Assembly (NCBI GenBank): GCA_017470535.1
Contig: JAFUYP010000031.1
Coordinates: forward strand, 1-42,193
Source: Ruminococcus sp.
Lineage (GTDB): Bacteria; Bacillota; Clostridia; Oscillospirales; Ruminococcaceae
Reading direction: 5' to 3'
Length of the DNA stretch: 42,193 bases
Position numbers and translations under genes: made by a program. The notes under the pieces were generated by a model, which made no database searches, was not told where the DNA came from, and was given only the letters and a program-made list of their open reading frames with translations. Each line of letters starts with the position of its first letter. The stretch's first letter is position 1. Of this stretch, positions 7,897 to 15,508 are shown piece after piece.

Positions 7897-9234
7897 TTAA
7901 TTAACAGTGAGTGACCTTACTCTTATAGTAGGTCCGCCTGCCGAGACCTCTATGCCCTGTCCGCCCTTGCCGCACATAAAGGTATTGATAAGCTCAAAAT
8001 CGTCGCCCAGCGCATCAATATCAAACAGCGTCCTGAACACGCTGCCTGTCACTACATTCGCTCTTACAGGCTCGCATATCTTGCCGTTTCTTATCCTGTA
8101 ACACAGGCTCGGCTGCATGGTAAAGGTCGAGTTGCCGGTGCCGTAATTCACATCATAAACGTAGATGCCGTCCTCTATGTCCTTTATCATCTCCGAAAAA
8201 GGCGTGTCGCCGCCCTGCATATAGGTGTTTGTCATTCTCACTATCGGCAGGTGGTGGAAATCCTGCGCCCTTGAATTTCCGGTAAGCTCTTCATCAAGCA
8301 CCGCAGCGCTCTTTGAGTCGTGCAGCCTGCCTGTCAGTACGCCGTTTTTTATCAGCCATGTAGGCTTTGGCAGAGTGCCCTCGTCATCATAGGCGATGTA
8401 ACCGTGATTCGGCATATCTCCGCTGTCGCAGATAGATACAAGGTCGCTACCGACTTTTTTGCCTATGACCCATTCGTCCCTGAGTGCCTTGTCACTGAGC
8501 ATAAAATCCGCCTCGCTCTTGTGCCCGAAGCTCTCATGCGTAAACATCGCCGTCACCACTGGTGCGAGCACGCATACATAATCGCCCGGCTCAACATCTA
8601 CCGCATTATGTGCATAGTCGATATACCTGTTTCTCTCGGCAATTATCTCATCAGAGCGGTCTTTGAGCTTATCAAAGCTGTCTGTCGAGAAAAATCTCCT
8701 TGCCCTTGTGGTGATACCGTCAACTATCACCTCAAACACCATGCCGAACTCACAGTTCTGATAGTCCTGGGTGATCTCTGCACCCTTGCTTGAATAAAAT
8801 TCCTTTATCTTATGCGTCTGCGAATAGACTGCTGTGGTGGTCTTTACCTCCTCTATCCCGTCGGCGCTGCAATTTTTAAGGTACTCTCTTACAAGGCGCT
8901 CTCTCATGCTGCGTGTGACCCTTCTTATATCAGTGTCACCGTCGTATTTAAGAACGCTGTCCTTGTTGACCTGATAATTCTTAACAGTCGGGTCGTTATA
9001 AATATCGTCGTTTTTGTCAGCCAGAGCTGCCAGATCATCAAGCTGGTGCTGAATGTCATCAAGATCATTGGTAACGGAGGAATACCACATCTTACCGTCA
9101 TACACCCTTATGATAGCGCCGACAGAGCTTACCTCGTTGTTGTGGAGCATTTCATTGTTTTTGATAAGTATTGATGCCTTGTCGTCACGCTCGATACGAA
9201 CGTCACTGTAAACGCCTTGTGGAAAATCATACAT
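7897..9234 (-). CDS. tldD: TldD metalloprotease subunit
   Basis: This 445-residue protein contains the TldD zinc motif HExxxH as HESFGH within VVTAMFTHESFGHKSEAD, and the conserved glycine-rich region MPNHGYIAYDDEGTLP. The C-terminus (MCGKGGQGIEVSAGGPTIRVR) is also typical and supplies the third zinc ligand region in known structures (Cys in the GKGGQG area). It is a cytoplasmic protease working with the TldE-like product downstream; in other bacteria the pair matures peptide antibiotics such as microcin B17 or degrades antitoxins. It lies 37 bp after the HAD phosphatase gene. No peptide-antibiotic precursor is visible here, so a housekeeping peptide-processing role is more likely. Confidence 0.93.
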   Translation of the reverse strand: MYDFPQGVYSDVRIERDDKASILIKNNEMLHNNEVSSVGAIIRVYDGKMWYSSVTNDLDDIQHQLDDLAALADKNDDIYNDPTVKNYQVNKDSVLKYDGDTDIRRVTRSMRERLVREYLKNCSADGIEEVKTTTAVYSQTHKIKEFYSSKGAEITQDYQNCEFGMVFEVIVDGITTRARRFFSTDSFDKLKDRSDEIIAERNRYIDYAHNAVDVEPGDYVCVLAPVVTAMFTHESFGHKSEADFMLSDKALRDEWVIGKKVGSDLVSICDSGDMPNHGYIAYDDEGTLPKPTWLIKNGVLTGRLHDSKSAAVLDEELTGNSRAQDFHHLPIVRMTNTYMQGGDTPFSEMIKDIEDGIYVYDVNYGTGNSTFTMQPSLCYRIRNGKICEPVRANVVTGSVFRTLFDIDALGDDFELINTFMCGKGGQGIEVSAGGPTIRVRSLTVN

Positions 9235-9271
9235 GGTCTTTACCGTCCTTCCTTATTTATAGTGTGCTTTA

Positions 9272-9925
9272 TCATTCCTGTAAAAGCATATCGCTCAGCT
9301 GTGCTACTGTGTCTGCTATCACCTCGGCGCCGTGAGCTATAAGAAAATCTCTCCCACGAAAGCCGTAGGAAACGCCTATGCAGTCGATGCCGCTGTTTTT
9401 TGCCGTCATAATATCTACGTCCGAGTCACCGATATATACAGCAGACCCCTTATCAGCGCCGAGGGCTTTCATAGCCTCATACACCGTGTCGGGTGCAGGC
9501 TTTCTTCTGATACCCTCACGCTCGCCGGCGCAGAAATCAAACAGTCCCGGGAAATAGTCATCTATAAGCTCTTTGACCGCAAAGTCGGCTTTATTGGAAA
9601 CTACTGCCGTTTTGATTCCCCTTTGTCTTAGCGCCGAGAGAAGCTCCGGTATGCCGTCATAGGGCTTTGTCTTGTCCTTGCAGTGGGCTTTATAGTGGGT
9701 CTTGAAATACTCAAACACGCCTGCTGTCTGCTCATCATCTGCATTTTGGGGCACTGCACGCTCTATGAGCTTTTTTATGCCGTTGCCGACAAACTGCCTT
9801 ACCTCATCGACCGTCCTTGCCGGAAACGAATACTGCGCCAGTGCCGCATTGGTAGAATCCGCAAGATCATCAAGCGTATCGAGTATCGTGCCGTCAAGGT
9901 CAAAGACTGCGTATTTATATTTCAT
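9272..9925 (-). CDS. gph: HAD-superfamily phosphatase, phosphoglycolate phosphatase-like
   Basis: This 217-residue protein shows HAD motif I VFDLDGTILDT (nucleophile Asp and acid Asp), motif II in TAVVSNKADF, the motif III Lys in IRRKPAPD, and motif IV YIGDSDVDIMTAKNSG. The cap region (VRQFVGNGIKKLIERAVP) matches Gph/PpaX-like enzymes. It probably dephosphorylates 2-phosphoglycolate or pyrophosphate-like small phosphates in the cytoplasm; the exact substrate cannot be told from sequence. It sits between the C39-like gene (6 bp upstream) and tldD (37 bp downstream) and is probably in the same transcript. Confidence 0.93.
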   Translation of the reverse strand: MKYKYAVFDLDGTILDTLDDLADSTNAALAQYSFPARTVDEVRQFVGNGIKKLIERAVPQNADDEQTAGVFEYFKTHYKAHCKDKTKPYDGIPELLSALRQRGIKTAVVSNKADFAVKELIDDYFPGLFDFCAGEREGIRRKPAPDTVYEAMKALGADKGSAVYIGDSDVDIMTAKNSGIDCIGVSYGFRGRDFLIAHGAEVIADTVAQLSDMLLQE

Positions 9926-9931
9926 TTATTA

Positions 9932-10576
9932 TTACTTCCTTTCAAAAACATAGCCTGTGATAAACCGCCTGCCCTCATACACCGAAGATACATCATCATA
10001 GACTGACGCAGACTCAGCGCCGTTATTTCGGTTATAGACATATACCTTGCTGCGGCGCTTTTCAAAGGCGACTGTATGCAGACCTTTTGTAAAAAACTGC
10101 AATGGGAAGAGCTTACAGTCATCACGCTTTCTGTTCCAGAATGAGAGTATGCCGCAGCAGGTGTCTTTATCATTTACAAATTCTTCAAGCTCATGTGCCT
10201 TGTCATATTTATAATAGTGTATTTTATGATAGTCAAAAAACCTTACCATTTTTCTCGGTGCTGTACCAAAGTACCCTGACGGGAAGATACAGTGCATCAT
10301 ATTAAGCTCAAACTCATATATCACCTGCGGCAGTGCCATATACTGCCCGTGCATATTGAGAGCATTGGCGCAGGCTATAAGCTCGCAGCCGCACCATTCA
10401 AGCGAATGTGTGCCGTAGATAAGGCGCTTTAGCTGCGCTGTTCCCTGCCCGTGGAGCATTGAGTTTTCAAGCCCTGAAAACTGCTGCGAGTTATGAGCAA
10501 AGTTTTTTTCGGCACGCCTGATACGGTATTTTTGAAAACCGTGGTACTGCTCAGGCGAGGTGATCCAGTTTTTCAT
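9932..10576 (-). CDS. Papain-like (C39-type) cysteine protein, cytoplasmic
   Basis: This 214-residue protein has no signal peptide. The start is ATG at 10576 behind AAGGAAGG; a longer frame would run into MITE copy C. A candidate Cys-His-Asn triad is visible: WCGCELIACANAL (Cys near 68), LHTVAFEK (His) and VYVYNRNN (Asn). It shares an ordered set of motifs with the lipoprotein at 21230-21994: GCE-IA-N-L, EFE-N, PRKM, HT, NR-N and ITGY, so the two are clear paralogues in different compartments. The fold resembles C39-like papain-type domains, but activity is inferred. It is the first gene of the run with gph, tldD and the TldE-like gene, which hints at a role in peptide processing. Confidence 0.8.
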   Translation of the reverse strand: MKNWITSPEQYHGFQKYRIRRAEKNFAHNSQQFSGLENSMLHGQGTAQLKRLIYGTHSLEWCGCELIACANALNMHGQYMALPQVIYEFELNMMHCIFPSGYFGTAPRKMVRFFDYHKIHYYKYDKAHELEEFVNDKDTCCGILSFWNRKRDDCKLFPLQFFTKGLHTVAFEKRRSKVYVYNRNNGAESASVYDDVSSVYEGRRFITGYVFERK

Positions 10577-10599
10577 AGCAGCAGTCCTTCCTTGCTTAA

Positions 10600-10652
10600 A
10601 GCAACACCGCACGACCACCGGTTCTGACACACAATGGTCGTGCGGTGTTGCC
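10600..10652. repeat. MITE-like element, copy C (short form, 53 bp)
   Basis: It is both termini of the family (AGCAACACCGCACGACC and its inverted partner) joined with most of the interior missing. The inner part ACACACAATGGTCG matches copy H. TTAA flanks both sides (10596-10599 and 10653-10656). It lies in the leader of the C39-like gene. Confidence 0.9.
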
Positions 10653-10707
10653 TTAATAGAACGCATTTATCTTCGCAAACGCCCGAAACTACGCCGATTA
10701 GAACAAG

Positions 10708-10723
10708 TGTTCCACGTGGAACA
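10708..10723. other. parS: parS centromere-like site (ParB/Spo0J binding)
   Basis: The sequence is TGTTCCACGTGGAACA, a perfect 16-bp palindrome that fits the chromosomal parS consensus TGTTNCACGTGNAACA. The symmetry extends three more bases on each side (10705-10726). It sits in the intergenic region 10653-11019, between divergent genes and clear of their promoters. No parA or parB gene is in the window. Chromosomal parS sites usually cluster in the origin-proximal part of the chromosome, so this locates the window there. Confidence 0.92.
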
Positions 10724-10766
10724 CTTTAAAAACGGGGAAATATTACGTCCGGGAGATGCTTTTTTT

Positions 10767-10795
10767 ATTATATCATATTTCATTTTAAAATGCAA
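10767..10795 (-). promoter_or_regulatory. Probable promoter of the C39-like/gph/tldD operon
   Basis: Read on the minus strand, TTGCAT (10795-10790) and TATAAT (10772-10767) are 17 bp apart. The leader would be about 185 nt and would include parS and MITE copy C. Confidence 0.55.
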
Positions 10796-10937
10796 ATGGT
10801 TACAAAATAATTACAAATAGTTACAGCACTTGTTAATCTTTCGGCAAAATACAGGGCGTTTTTATAGGCGTAATGCACAAAATAAGCTAATTTTCTTTAT
10901 AAGTTATAGGCTTATAGTGGAAAAATCCGGGCAAATG

Positions 10938-10966
10938 TTTACAGAGCGGTTAAAATGTGGTATAAT
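10938..10966 (+). promoter_or_regulatory. sigma-A promoter of the NlpC/P60 gene
   Basis: TTTACA (10938-10943) and TATAAT (10961-10966) are separated by 17 bp. The ribosome site AAGGAAGG (11002-11009) and ATG 11020 follow. The upstream stretch 10797-10825 has three TTACA words spaced 11-12 bp apart, meaning unknown. Confidence 0.85.
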
Positions 10967-11019
10967 ATGGTTACAGACAAATAAATATACAAAAAGAACA
11001 AAAGGAAGGTTTGATATTT

Positions 11020-12171
11020 ATGAAGGCAGAAAGAAGTATTGTCCGAACGTCGCTTTCGACGGCGATGGCAGTAATTATTTCATTTTCGACACTCACTTAC
11101 GCCAGTGCAGACAGCGACATCAAAAAGATAATAGAAGAAGATGTCACGACAGTACAGACGGTATGCGACAGCCACACATTCGGCAAGGGCGTCGTTACAA
11201 AGGAGGCTACTTTAAAAGCACAGGGGGAAGTGACCTACACCTGCAAAAAATGCGGTGAGACAAAAACAGAAAAAACAGCTAAGCTCATCAATATAAAGAC
11301 AGCCAGGGTGAGCGGGATAAAAAGCAAATACAAATACACAGGCTCGGCAGTAAAGCCGGCAATAACAGTAAAGGTAGGCAAGGTCAAGCTCAAAAAGGGC
11401 GTAGACTACACTGTAAGCTACAAAAACAACAAAAAGCCCGGTCAGGGAAAGATCATAATAAAGGGCAAGGGCGCATATGCCGGCACGTTGATAAGGAAAT
11501 TCAGGATAGCTCCTGCAAAGGCAGCTATAAAAAGCGTAAGGTCAGACACAGGCGCACAGGCTGTTGTAAAGGTAAAGGCAGTAAAGGGCGCTTCCGGGTA
11601 CAGGATAGTAATTTCTGAAAACAAGAGCTTTAAAAAGGTAAAGTACGCTTACGCCGGCAAAAACAAAAAGCAGGCAACGCTCAAGGGTCTGAAAGGCGGA
11701 AAGACTTACTATGTGAAGGTACAGGCTTACAAGCTGATAAACGGCAAGAAGTGCTACGGGGCTTTGAGCAAGAAGGCTAAGGTCACTGTAAAGCTGACAC
11801 AGGAGCAGAAGGATTCACAGCTTCGTCAGGAGGTCGCTGAATACGGAAGAAGTATGCAGGGCGGCTCTTATGTATGGGGCGGCTCGAGCTTCAAGGCGAC
11901 TGACTGCTCGGGTCTTACGATGCAGTGCTACGCAAAGGTAGGCATATCTATCCCCCACAACGCAGCTGCTCAGGCAAGCTACGGTGAGCCGGTGACTATG
12001 GGCGCTATGAAGGCAGGCGACCTTATAATCATGAACTACGGCTCTCATGCGGCACTTTATATTGGCGACGGCGAGTTCGTTCACGCTACGAATCCTGAGC
12101 GTGGCATCGTGGTAGAGCCGGTATCACAGTTACAATATTATCATGTTGACACGGTAAGAAGACTTATATAA
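11020..12171 (+). CDS. Secreted NlpC/P60 peptidoglycan hydrolase with Ig-like and Fn3-like domains
   Basis: This 383-residue exported protein starts at ATG 11020 behind AAGGAAGG (a TTG at 11011 is less likely). Residues 1-30 are a signal peptide (AVIISFSTLTYASADS). Next comes a small zinc-ribbon-like segment (CDSHTFGKG...CKKCGETK), a bacterial Ig-like domain (SKYKYTGSAVKPAITVKVG) and a fibronectin III-like domain (KVKAVKGASGYRIVIS to YVKVQAYK). The C-terminal NlpC/P60 domain has catalytic Cys in TDCSGLTMQCY and His in GSHAALYIGDG. It should cut stem peptides of peptidoglycan outside the cell, with the middle domains acting as spacers or wall binders. It has its own promoter and terminator. 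The middle section is very rich in Lys, favouring wall-polymer binding. Confidence 0.92.
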   Translation: MKAERSIVRTSLSTAMAVIISFSTLTYASADSDIKKIIEEDVTTVQTVCDSHTFGKGVVTKEATLKAQGEVTYTCKKCGETKTEKTAKLINIKTARVSGIKSKYKYTGSAVKPAITVKVGKVKLKKGVDYTVSYKNNKKPGQGKIIIKGKGAYAGTLIRKFRIAPAKAAIKSVRSDTGAQAVVKVKAVKGASGYRIVISENKSFKKVKYAYAGKNKKQATLKGLKGGKTYYVKVQAYKLINGKKCYGALSKKAKVTVKLTQEQKDSQLRQEVAEYGRSMQGGSYVWGGSSFKATDCSGLTMQCYAKVGISIPHNAAAQASYGEPVTMGAMKAGDLIIMNYGSHAALYIGDGEFVHATNPERGIVVEPVSQLQYYHVDTVRRLI

Positions 12172-12191
12172 AACATCACATAAATAGCTAA

Positions 12192-12232
12192 GCCCGGGGC
12201 GGTCATTCATCTGACCGCTCCGGGCGTTTTTT
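12192..12232 (+). terminator. Rho-independent terminator after the NlpC/P60 gene
   Basis: GCCCGGGGCGGTCA pairs with TGACCGCTCCGGGC (one mismatch) and is followed by GTTTTTT. Confidence 0.92.
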
Positions 12233-12240
12233 ACTGCTTA

Positions 12241-13128
12241 TCAGAGTATCTTGGTACCCTCGTTATCTATCGTTATCTCATGCACCTTCCAGCTGCCAAG
12301 ACCGGCGTTTTCAAGAGAGAACTGGAGCTTGCCGGCGAAATATTCATTAGAGCCGTCCGCTATCGCCATGACTGTCGGTCCGGCGCCGGAGATATATGCA
12401 GCATATGCACCGTGAGAATAGGCTATATCGAAAACATCGTTCACATTCGGGATGAGCTTCATTCTATACGGCTGGTGAAGTCTGTCGTCAACGGCGGTAC
12501 GGAGGTTCTCAAACTTTCCCGTGAGCAGTGATGCCGAGAAAAGTGCTGCACGGGAGAGATTATACACTGCGTCCTTATGCGACACCTGCTCGGGCAGGCA
12601 GCCACGGGCGGCGTTGGTCTTCAGCTCAAAGTCGGGTATCATCGCCACGAATTTCAGGCGTGTATAGACCTCCTGCTTTACCCAGTGGACACGTCTGCCG
12701 TCAAAGACCGCAGTAACGATACCGCCGAGCAGTGCAGGGGCGGTATTATCAGGGTGCCCCTCTATCTGGGCGGCAAGGTCTACAAGGTCGTCCTTGGTGA
12801 GCGGACAGCCGAGCATCTCGTTTGCGCCTTTAAGACCTGCTATTATACAGGCTGAGGAAGAACCGAGCCCTCTCGCCATTGGGATAGCGTTAGTCTGGCG
12901 AAGTGTAAGCCCCGGCAGCTTTTTGCCGCAGACCTCATACAAGTCCTTGGCGGAGATATAGATGAGGTTTTTTTCATTCTCGGGGACGGGGGTATCATCG
13001 AGCGACTTTATATCAAGATGATCGTTCTCCTCCATTTCGGCGGTGTTATAGAATGACAGCGCCAGTCCGAGCGCATCAAAGCCTGCGCCTAAGTTTGCGC
13101 TTGTAGCCGGTATTTGCAGTTTTATCAT
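12241..13128 (-). CDS. thrB: Homoserine kinase
   Basis: This 295-residue GHMP kinase phosphorylates homoserine, the fourth step of threonine synthesis. The N-terminus IPATSANLGAGFDALGLAL is the ThrB family signature, PMARGLGSSSACIIAGLKGAN is the ATP-binding glycine/serine loop, and GAYAAYISGAGPTVMAIAD is the C-terminal GHMP motif. The start is ATG at 13128 behind GGAGC; a longer frame to 13164 lacks a ribosome site. It is monocistronic here, unlike the common hom-thrC-thrB clusters, and converges on the NlpC/P60 gene. No clear promoter was recognised between 13129 and 13200. Confidence 0.97.
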   Translation of the reverse strand: MIKLQIPATSANLGAGFDALGLALSFYNTAEMEENDHLDIKSLDDTPVPENEKNLIYISAKDLYEVCGKKLPGLTLRQTNAIPMARGLGSSSACIIAGLKGANEMLGCPLTKDDLVDLAAQIEGHPDNTAPALLGGIVTAVFDGRRVHWVKQEVYTRLKFVAMIPDFELKTNAARGCLPEQVSHKDAVYNLSRAALFSASLLTGKFENLRTAVDDRLHQPYRMKLIPNVNDVFDIAYSHGAYAAYISGAGPTVMAIADGSNEYFAGKLQFSLENAGLGSWKVHEITIDNEGTKIL

Positions 13129-13200
13129 ATTAAAAGCTCCTTTATTTATAAAGTGGATAAGCATTTGAAATATATGGATATAATTTTTTTTAAAATGCTA

Positions 13201-13229
13201 TTGAAAAGCAAAAAAAAGTATGTTATAAT
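13201..13229 (+). promoter_or_regulatory. sigma-A promoter of the SLOG gene
   Basis: TTGAAA (13201-13206) and TATAAT (13224-13229) are separated by 17 bp. MITE copy D lies between this promoter and the GTG start at 13315. Confidence 0.82.
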
Positions 13230-13246
13230 GGTAGTGTATGATTAAA

Positions 13247-13292
13247 GGCAACACCACACAACCACCGAACAAAGCCTTTGTGCGTCGTTGCT
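13247..13292. repeat. MITE-like element, copy D (short, diverged)
   Basis: GGCAACACCACACAACCACC at the left and a matching inverted end near 13292 are a diverged form of the family termini. TTAAA flanks both sides (13242-13246 and 13293-13297). It lies entirely in the predicted 5' leader of the SLOG gene. Confidence 0.75.
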
Positions 13293-13314
13293 TTAAAGCT
13301 AAGGGGGTCTTACA

Positions 13315-13938
13315 GTGAGCAGCTTTGAACAGGAGAGTTTTTCCCTTGAAGCGGACAGCTTACTCAAAGTGCCTGACGGCATCATCCTCCCCTCTCCCAC
13401 AGACCACAAAAAGAATGTGGAGAAGGAACGCACCTGCTGCTTTACAGGGCACAGAGCCAAAAAGCTCCCCTGCTACGGCGACAGGAACGACCCACGCATC
13501 AAGGCGCTATGCTCAAAGATCTATTTTGAGATCAAGGAGCTTTACGAGAAGCATGGTGTAAGGTACTTCCTTACAGGCATGGCAAACGGGGCGGATCTCC
13601 TTTGCGGAGAAGAGGTCATTCGTCTTAAAAGGGAATTCCCGGATATTGCACTTTACTGCATAAGCCCATACGTCGGGCATATCAGGGAAATGACATCGCC
13701 GGACGACAGGTATGTTTACAGTATGCTAAGATATGCTTCTGAAAAGAACCTGACTCTGTTCGCAGAGTATTCAAAAAACGTCTACCGTTACAGGAACAGC
13801 TTCCTTGTTGAGCATTCCTCCTATATGCTGGCGATATTTGACAAGCACAAGGACCAAAGCCGGTACTCGGGTACTGCTATGACTGTGAGCATGGCAAGAC
13901 GTGCCGGGCTCAACATCAGGATGATAAGTGATCTGTGA
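13315..13938 (+). CDS. SLOG-family protein (DUF1273, YpsA-like)
   Basis: This 207-residue protein begins with GTG 13315 behind AAGGGGGT. The core starts CCFTGHRAKKLP, followed by YFLTGMANGADLLCGE and a Rossmann-type fold ending STAMTV-like (RYSGTAMTVSMARRAG). This is the DUF1273/YpsA arrangement, a SLOG-superfamily fold thought to bind nucleotide-derived ligands. The first 40 residues are an extra, probably flexible extension. Function in this organism is unknown; YpsA-like proteins have been linked to cell division in other Firmicutes, and SLOG proteins also occur in signalling and defence. It has its own promoter and no partner gene in the same transcript unless it reads on to the LCP-like gene 97 bp downstream. 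Confidence 0.9.
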   Translation: MSSFEQESFSLEADSLLKVPDGIILPSPTDHKKNVEKERTCCFTGHRAKKLPCYGDRNDPRIKALCSKIYFEIKELYEKHGVRYFLTGMANGADLLCGEEVIRLKREFPDIALYCISPYVGHIREMTSPDDRYVYSMLRYASEKNLTLFAEYSKNVYRYRNSFLVEHSSYMLAIFDKHKDQSRYSGTAMTVSMARRAGLNIRMISDL

Positions 13939-14035
13939 CCTTACAGATATTATTTTACTACATTTTTCAAAAGAATGCAAGTGTTTATTGCGGTGAATAT
14001 GAATGAACACCGCAAGAAAGGGGAAAATACTCAAA

Positions 14036-14992
14036 ATGTCAGACAAAGCCAAAAAGAACAAGAAAAAGAAAAGATCGCAGGCACCGATAGCTCTGGTATA
14101 TTTCATAGCGCTGTGCGTATGCCTTGTCACGGTCGGCGGCACGGTGCTGATGCTGTTTAAAAACAACAACATCATGAATTTCGGCAATGCTGAATCCACA
14201 GCCTACGAGGGCTACACCTCAAACGACTGCAAGACGGTGCTTTTTGCAAGGGTAAACTCGAAAAATGTACTGCATGATCTTGTTATATACAGGCTCGACC
14301 CGACCAAGGACAAGCTGTTTATAGTTCCGCTGACTGCCTACACCTATGATACCGCCTCGGGCAAGAATCTCAAACAGGCGCTCGAAGCAGGCGGTATGCC
14401 GGGGCTGACGCAGTCGGTGGAGAGCTGCTACGGCATAAGCATAGACAGATACATGACGGTCAGCAACTCGGCGTTCCAGAATTTCTGCGACCAGCTCGGC
14501 GGCTACACCTACACCGCCCCGGAGGATCTTTACTATCTCTCGGGCGACAAGGACACTGATGCCAACGACGTAGCTTTAAAGGCAGGCAGCACTCAGAACC
14601 TCATGGGCAAGCAGATAAGGCTCATCATGACATACCCTGTATTCTCGGAGGGGCGTCAGGGCAATATAAAATTTATGGCGTCTGCGCTCGAAACGATGCT
14701 CAAAAGTGCGTTTGCACTGCCTGACTCGACCAAGGGCGAGCTTGATGTATGGTACAACATACTCAAAAAGAAGGCAGACACCAATTTTGAAGAGGAAGAT
14801 TACACCCAGATGAAGGGTATAGTGACGGATATGCTTGACAGGGCGACAGCTCCTGTGATAGCTCTTACCCCGACAGGGACATGGAGTGAGGATGAAAAGC
14901 AGTTTATCCCGGCACAGGGGTTCAGGGACGAGCTTGCTGAGCAGTTCACCCCGGCGGTAGTCGCTAAAAACAGCAGCTCTGAAAACAAATAA
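14036..14992 (+). CDS. LytR-CpsA-Psr (LCP)-like membrane protein, diverged
   Basis: This 318-residue protein starts at ATG 14036 behind AAAGGGGA. A Lys-rich N-terminus is followed by one transmembrane helix (ALVYFIALCVCLVTVGGTVLML) and an extracellular domain. The order of elements resembles LCP proteins: DLVIYRLDPTKDKLFIVPL for the strand pair, then GISIDRYMTVSNSAFQNFCDQLGGYTY, which is the typical LCP helix-strand segment. However, the conserved RDT/RDS arginine segment is replaced by LTAYTYD, so transferase activity (attaching teichoic acids or polysaccharide to peptidoglycan) is doubtful. The PII-like gene follows after 15 bp, so the two are probably cotranscribed. Confidence 0.72.
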   Translation: MSDKAKKNKKKKRSQAPIALVYFIALCVCLVTVGGTVLMLFKNNNIMNFGNAESTAYEGYTSNDCKTVLFARVNSKNVLHDLVIYRLDPTKDKLFIVPLTAYTYDTASGKNLKQALEAGGMPGLTQSVESCYGISIDRYMTVSNSAFQNFCDQLGGYTYTAPEDLYYLSGDKDTDANDVALKAGSTQNLMGKQIRLIMTYPVFSEGRQGNIKFMASALETMLKSAFALPDSTKGELDVWYNILKKKADTNFEEEDYTQMKGIVTDMLDRATAPVIALTPTGTWSEDEKQFIPAQGFRDELAEQFTPAVVAKNSSSENK

Positions 14993-15007
14993 AGGAACGG
15001 TGAGAAT

Positions 15008-15433
15008 ATGAAGCTCATGGTAATAATACTCAACCGCATAGATTCTCTTGAAGCGCTGCTCGAGGGTCTGTCGGCGGTAGGTGTAGGCGGTGCTACCATA
15101 ATCGAATCATCAGGTATGGCAATGACGCTTTCAAGGCTTGACAGCAGTGTTCTGAGTGCCTCGATAAGAAGTCTTTTCAGCGGTGACGAGGACAACAGGA
15201 CTATACTGTCCGTCATCAAGGACGATCAGCTTGAGGTGGTAAGAAAGGTAGTATACAAGACTGTCGGAGATCTCTCAAAGCCGAACACGGGTATCCTTTT
15301 TACGATACCGCTCGACTTTGTTGAGGGCACGAGAAAGGGCAGGAACACACCGCTGTTAAACAAGTCCGCCGGTGATAAAAAGGAAGAAACGGAAGAACCA
15401 AAGGAAGAGCCGGACGAAAAAGAAGATAAATAA
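15008..15433 (+). CDS. PII-like small signalling protein
   Basis: This 141-residue protein has an N-terminal domain of about 105 residues resembling the PII ferredoxin-like fold: MKLMVIILNRIDSLEALLEGL, GVGGATIIESSGMAM and a second strand set ending GILFTIPLDFVEG. It lacks the classic T-loop tyrosine site of GlnB, so it is better called PII-like than a nitrogen regulator. The last 30 residues are a charged Glu/Lys tail. It lies 15 bp after the LCP-like membrane protein, suggesting they act together, perhaps as a cytoplasmic ligand sensor coupled to an envelope protein. The ligand is unknown. A strong terminator follows. Confidence 0.75.
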   Translation: MKLMVIILNRIDSLEALLEGLSAVGVGGATIIESSGMAMTLSRLDSSVLSASIRSLFSGDEDNRTILSVIKDDQLEVVRKVVYKTVGDLSKPNTGILFTIPLDFVEGTRKGRNTPLLNKSAGDKKEETEEPKEEPDEKEDK

Positions 15434-15437
15434 ACTG

Positions 15438-15470
15438 ATGCCCCCTGAGATGACCTCAGGGGGCATATTA
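15438..15470 (+). terminator. Rho-independent terminator after the PII-like gene
   Basis: ATGCCCCCTGAG pairs perfectly with CTCAGGGGGCAT and is followed by ATTATT. MITE copy E begins a few bases later. Confidence 0.9.
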
Positions 15471-15474
15471 TTCA

Positions 15475-15507
15475 GGCGATACCGCACAGATATTATGCGG
15501 TGTTGCC
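15475..15507. repeat. MITE-like element, copy E (shortest form, 33 bp)
   Basis: GGCGATACCGCACAGA and ATGCGGTGTTGCC are the two family ends with almost nothing between them. ATTATTCA is present directly on both sides (15467-15474 and 15508-15515). The stop codon of the EAL gene lies inside the right-hand repeat. Confidence 0.75.
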
Positions 15508-15508
15508 A

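Noticed and set aside
10797-10825. Three TTACA words as possible DnaA boxes near parS
   Set aside because: They do not match the DnaA box TTATNCACA, and no origin-type AT-rich cluster or dnaA gene is here.
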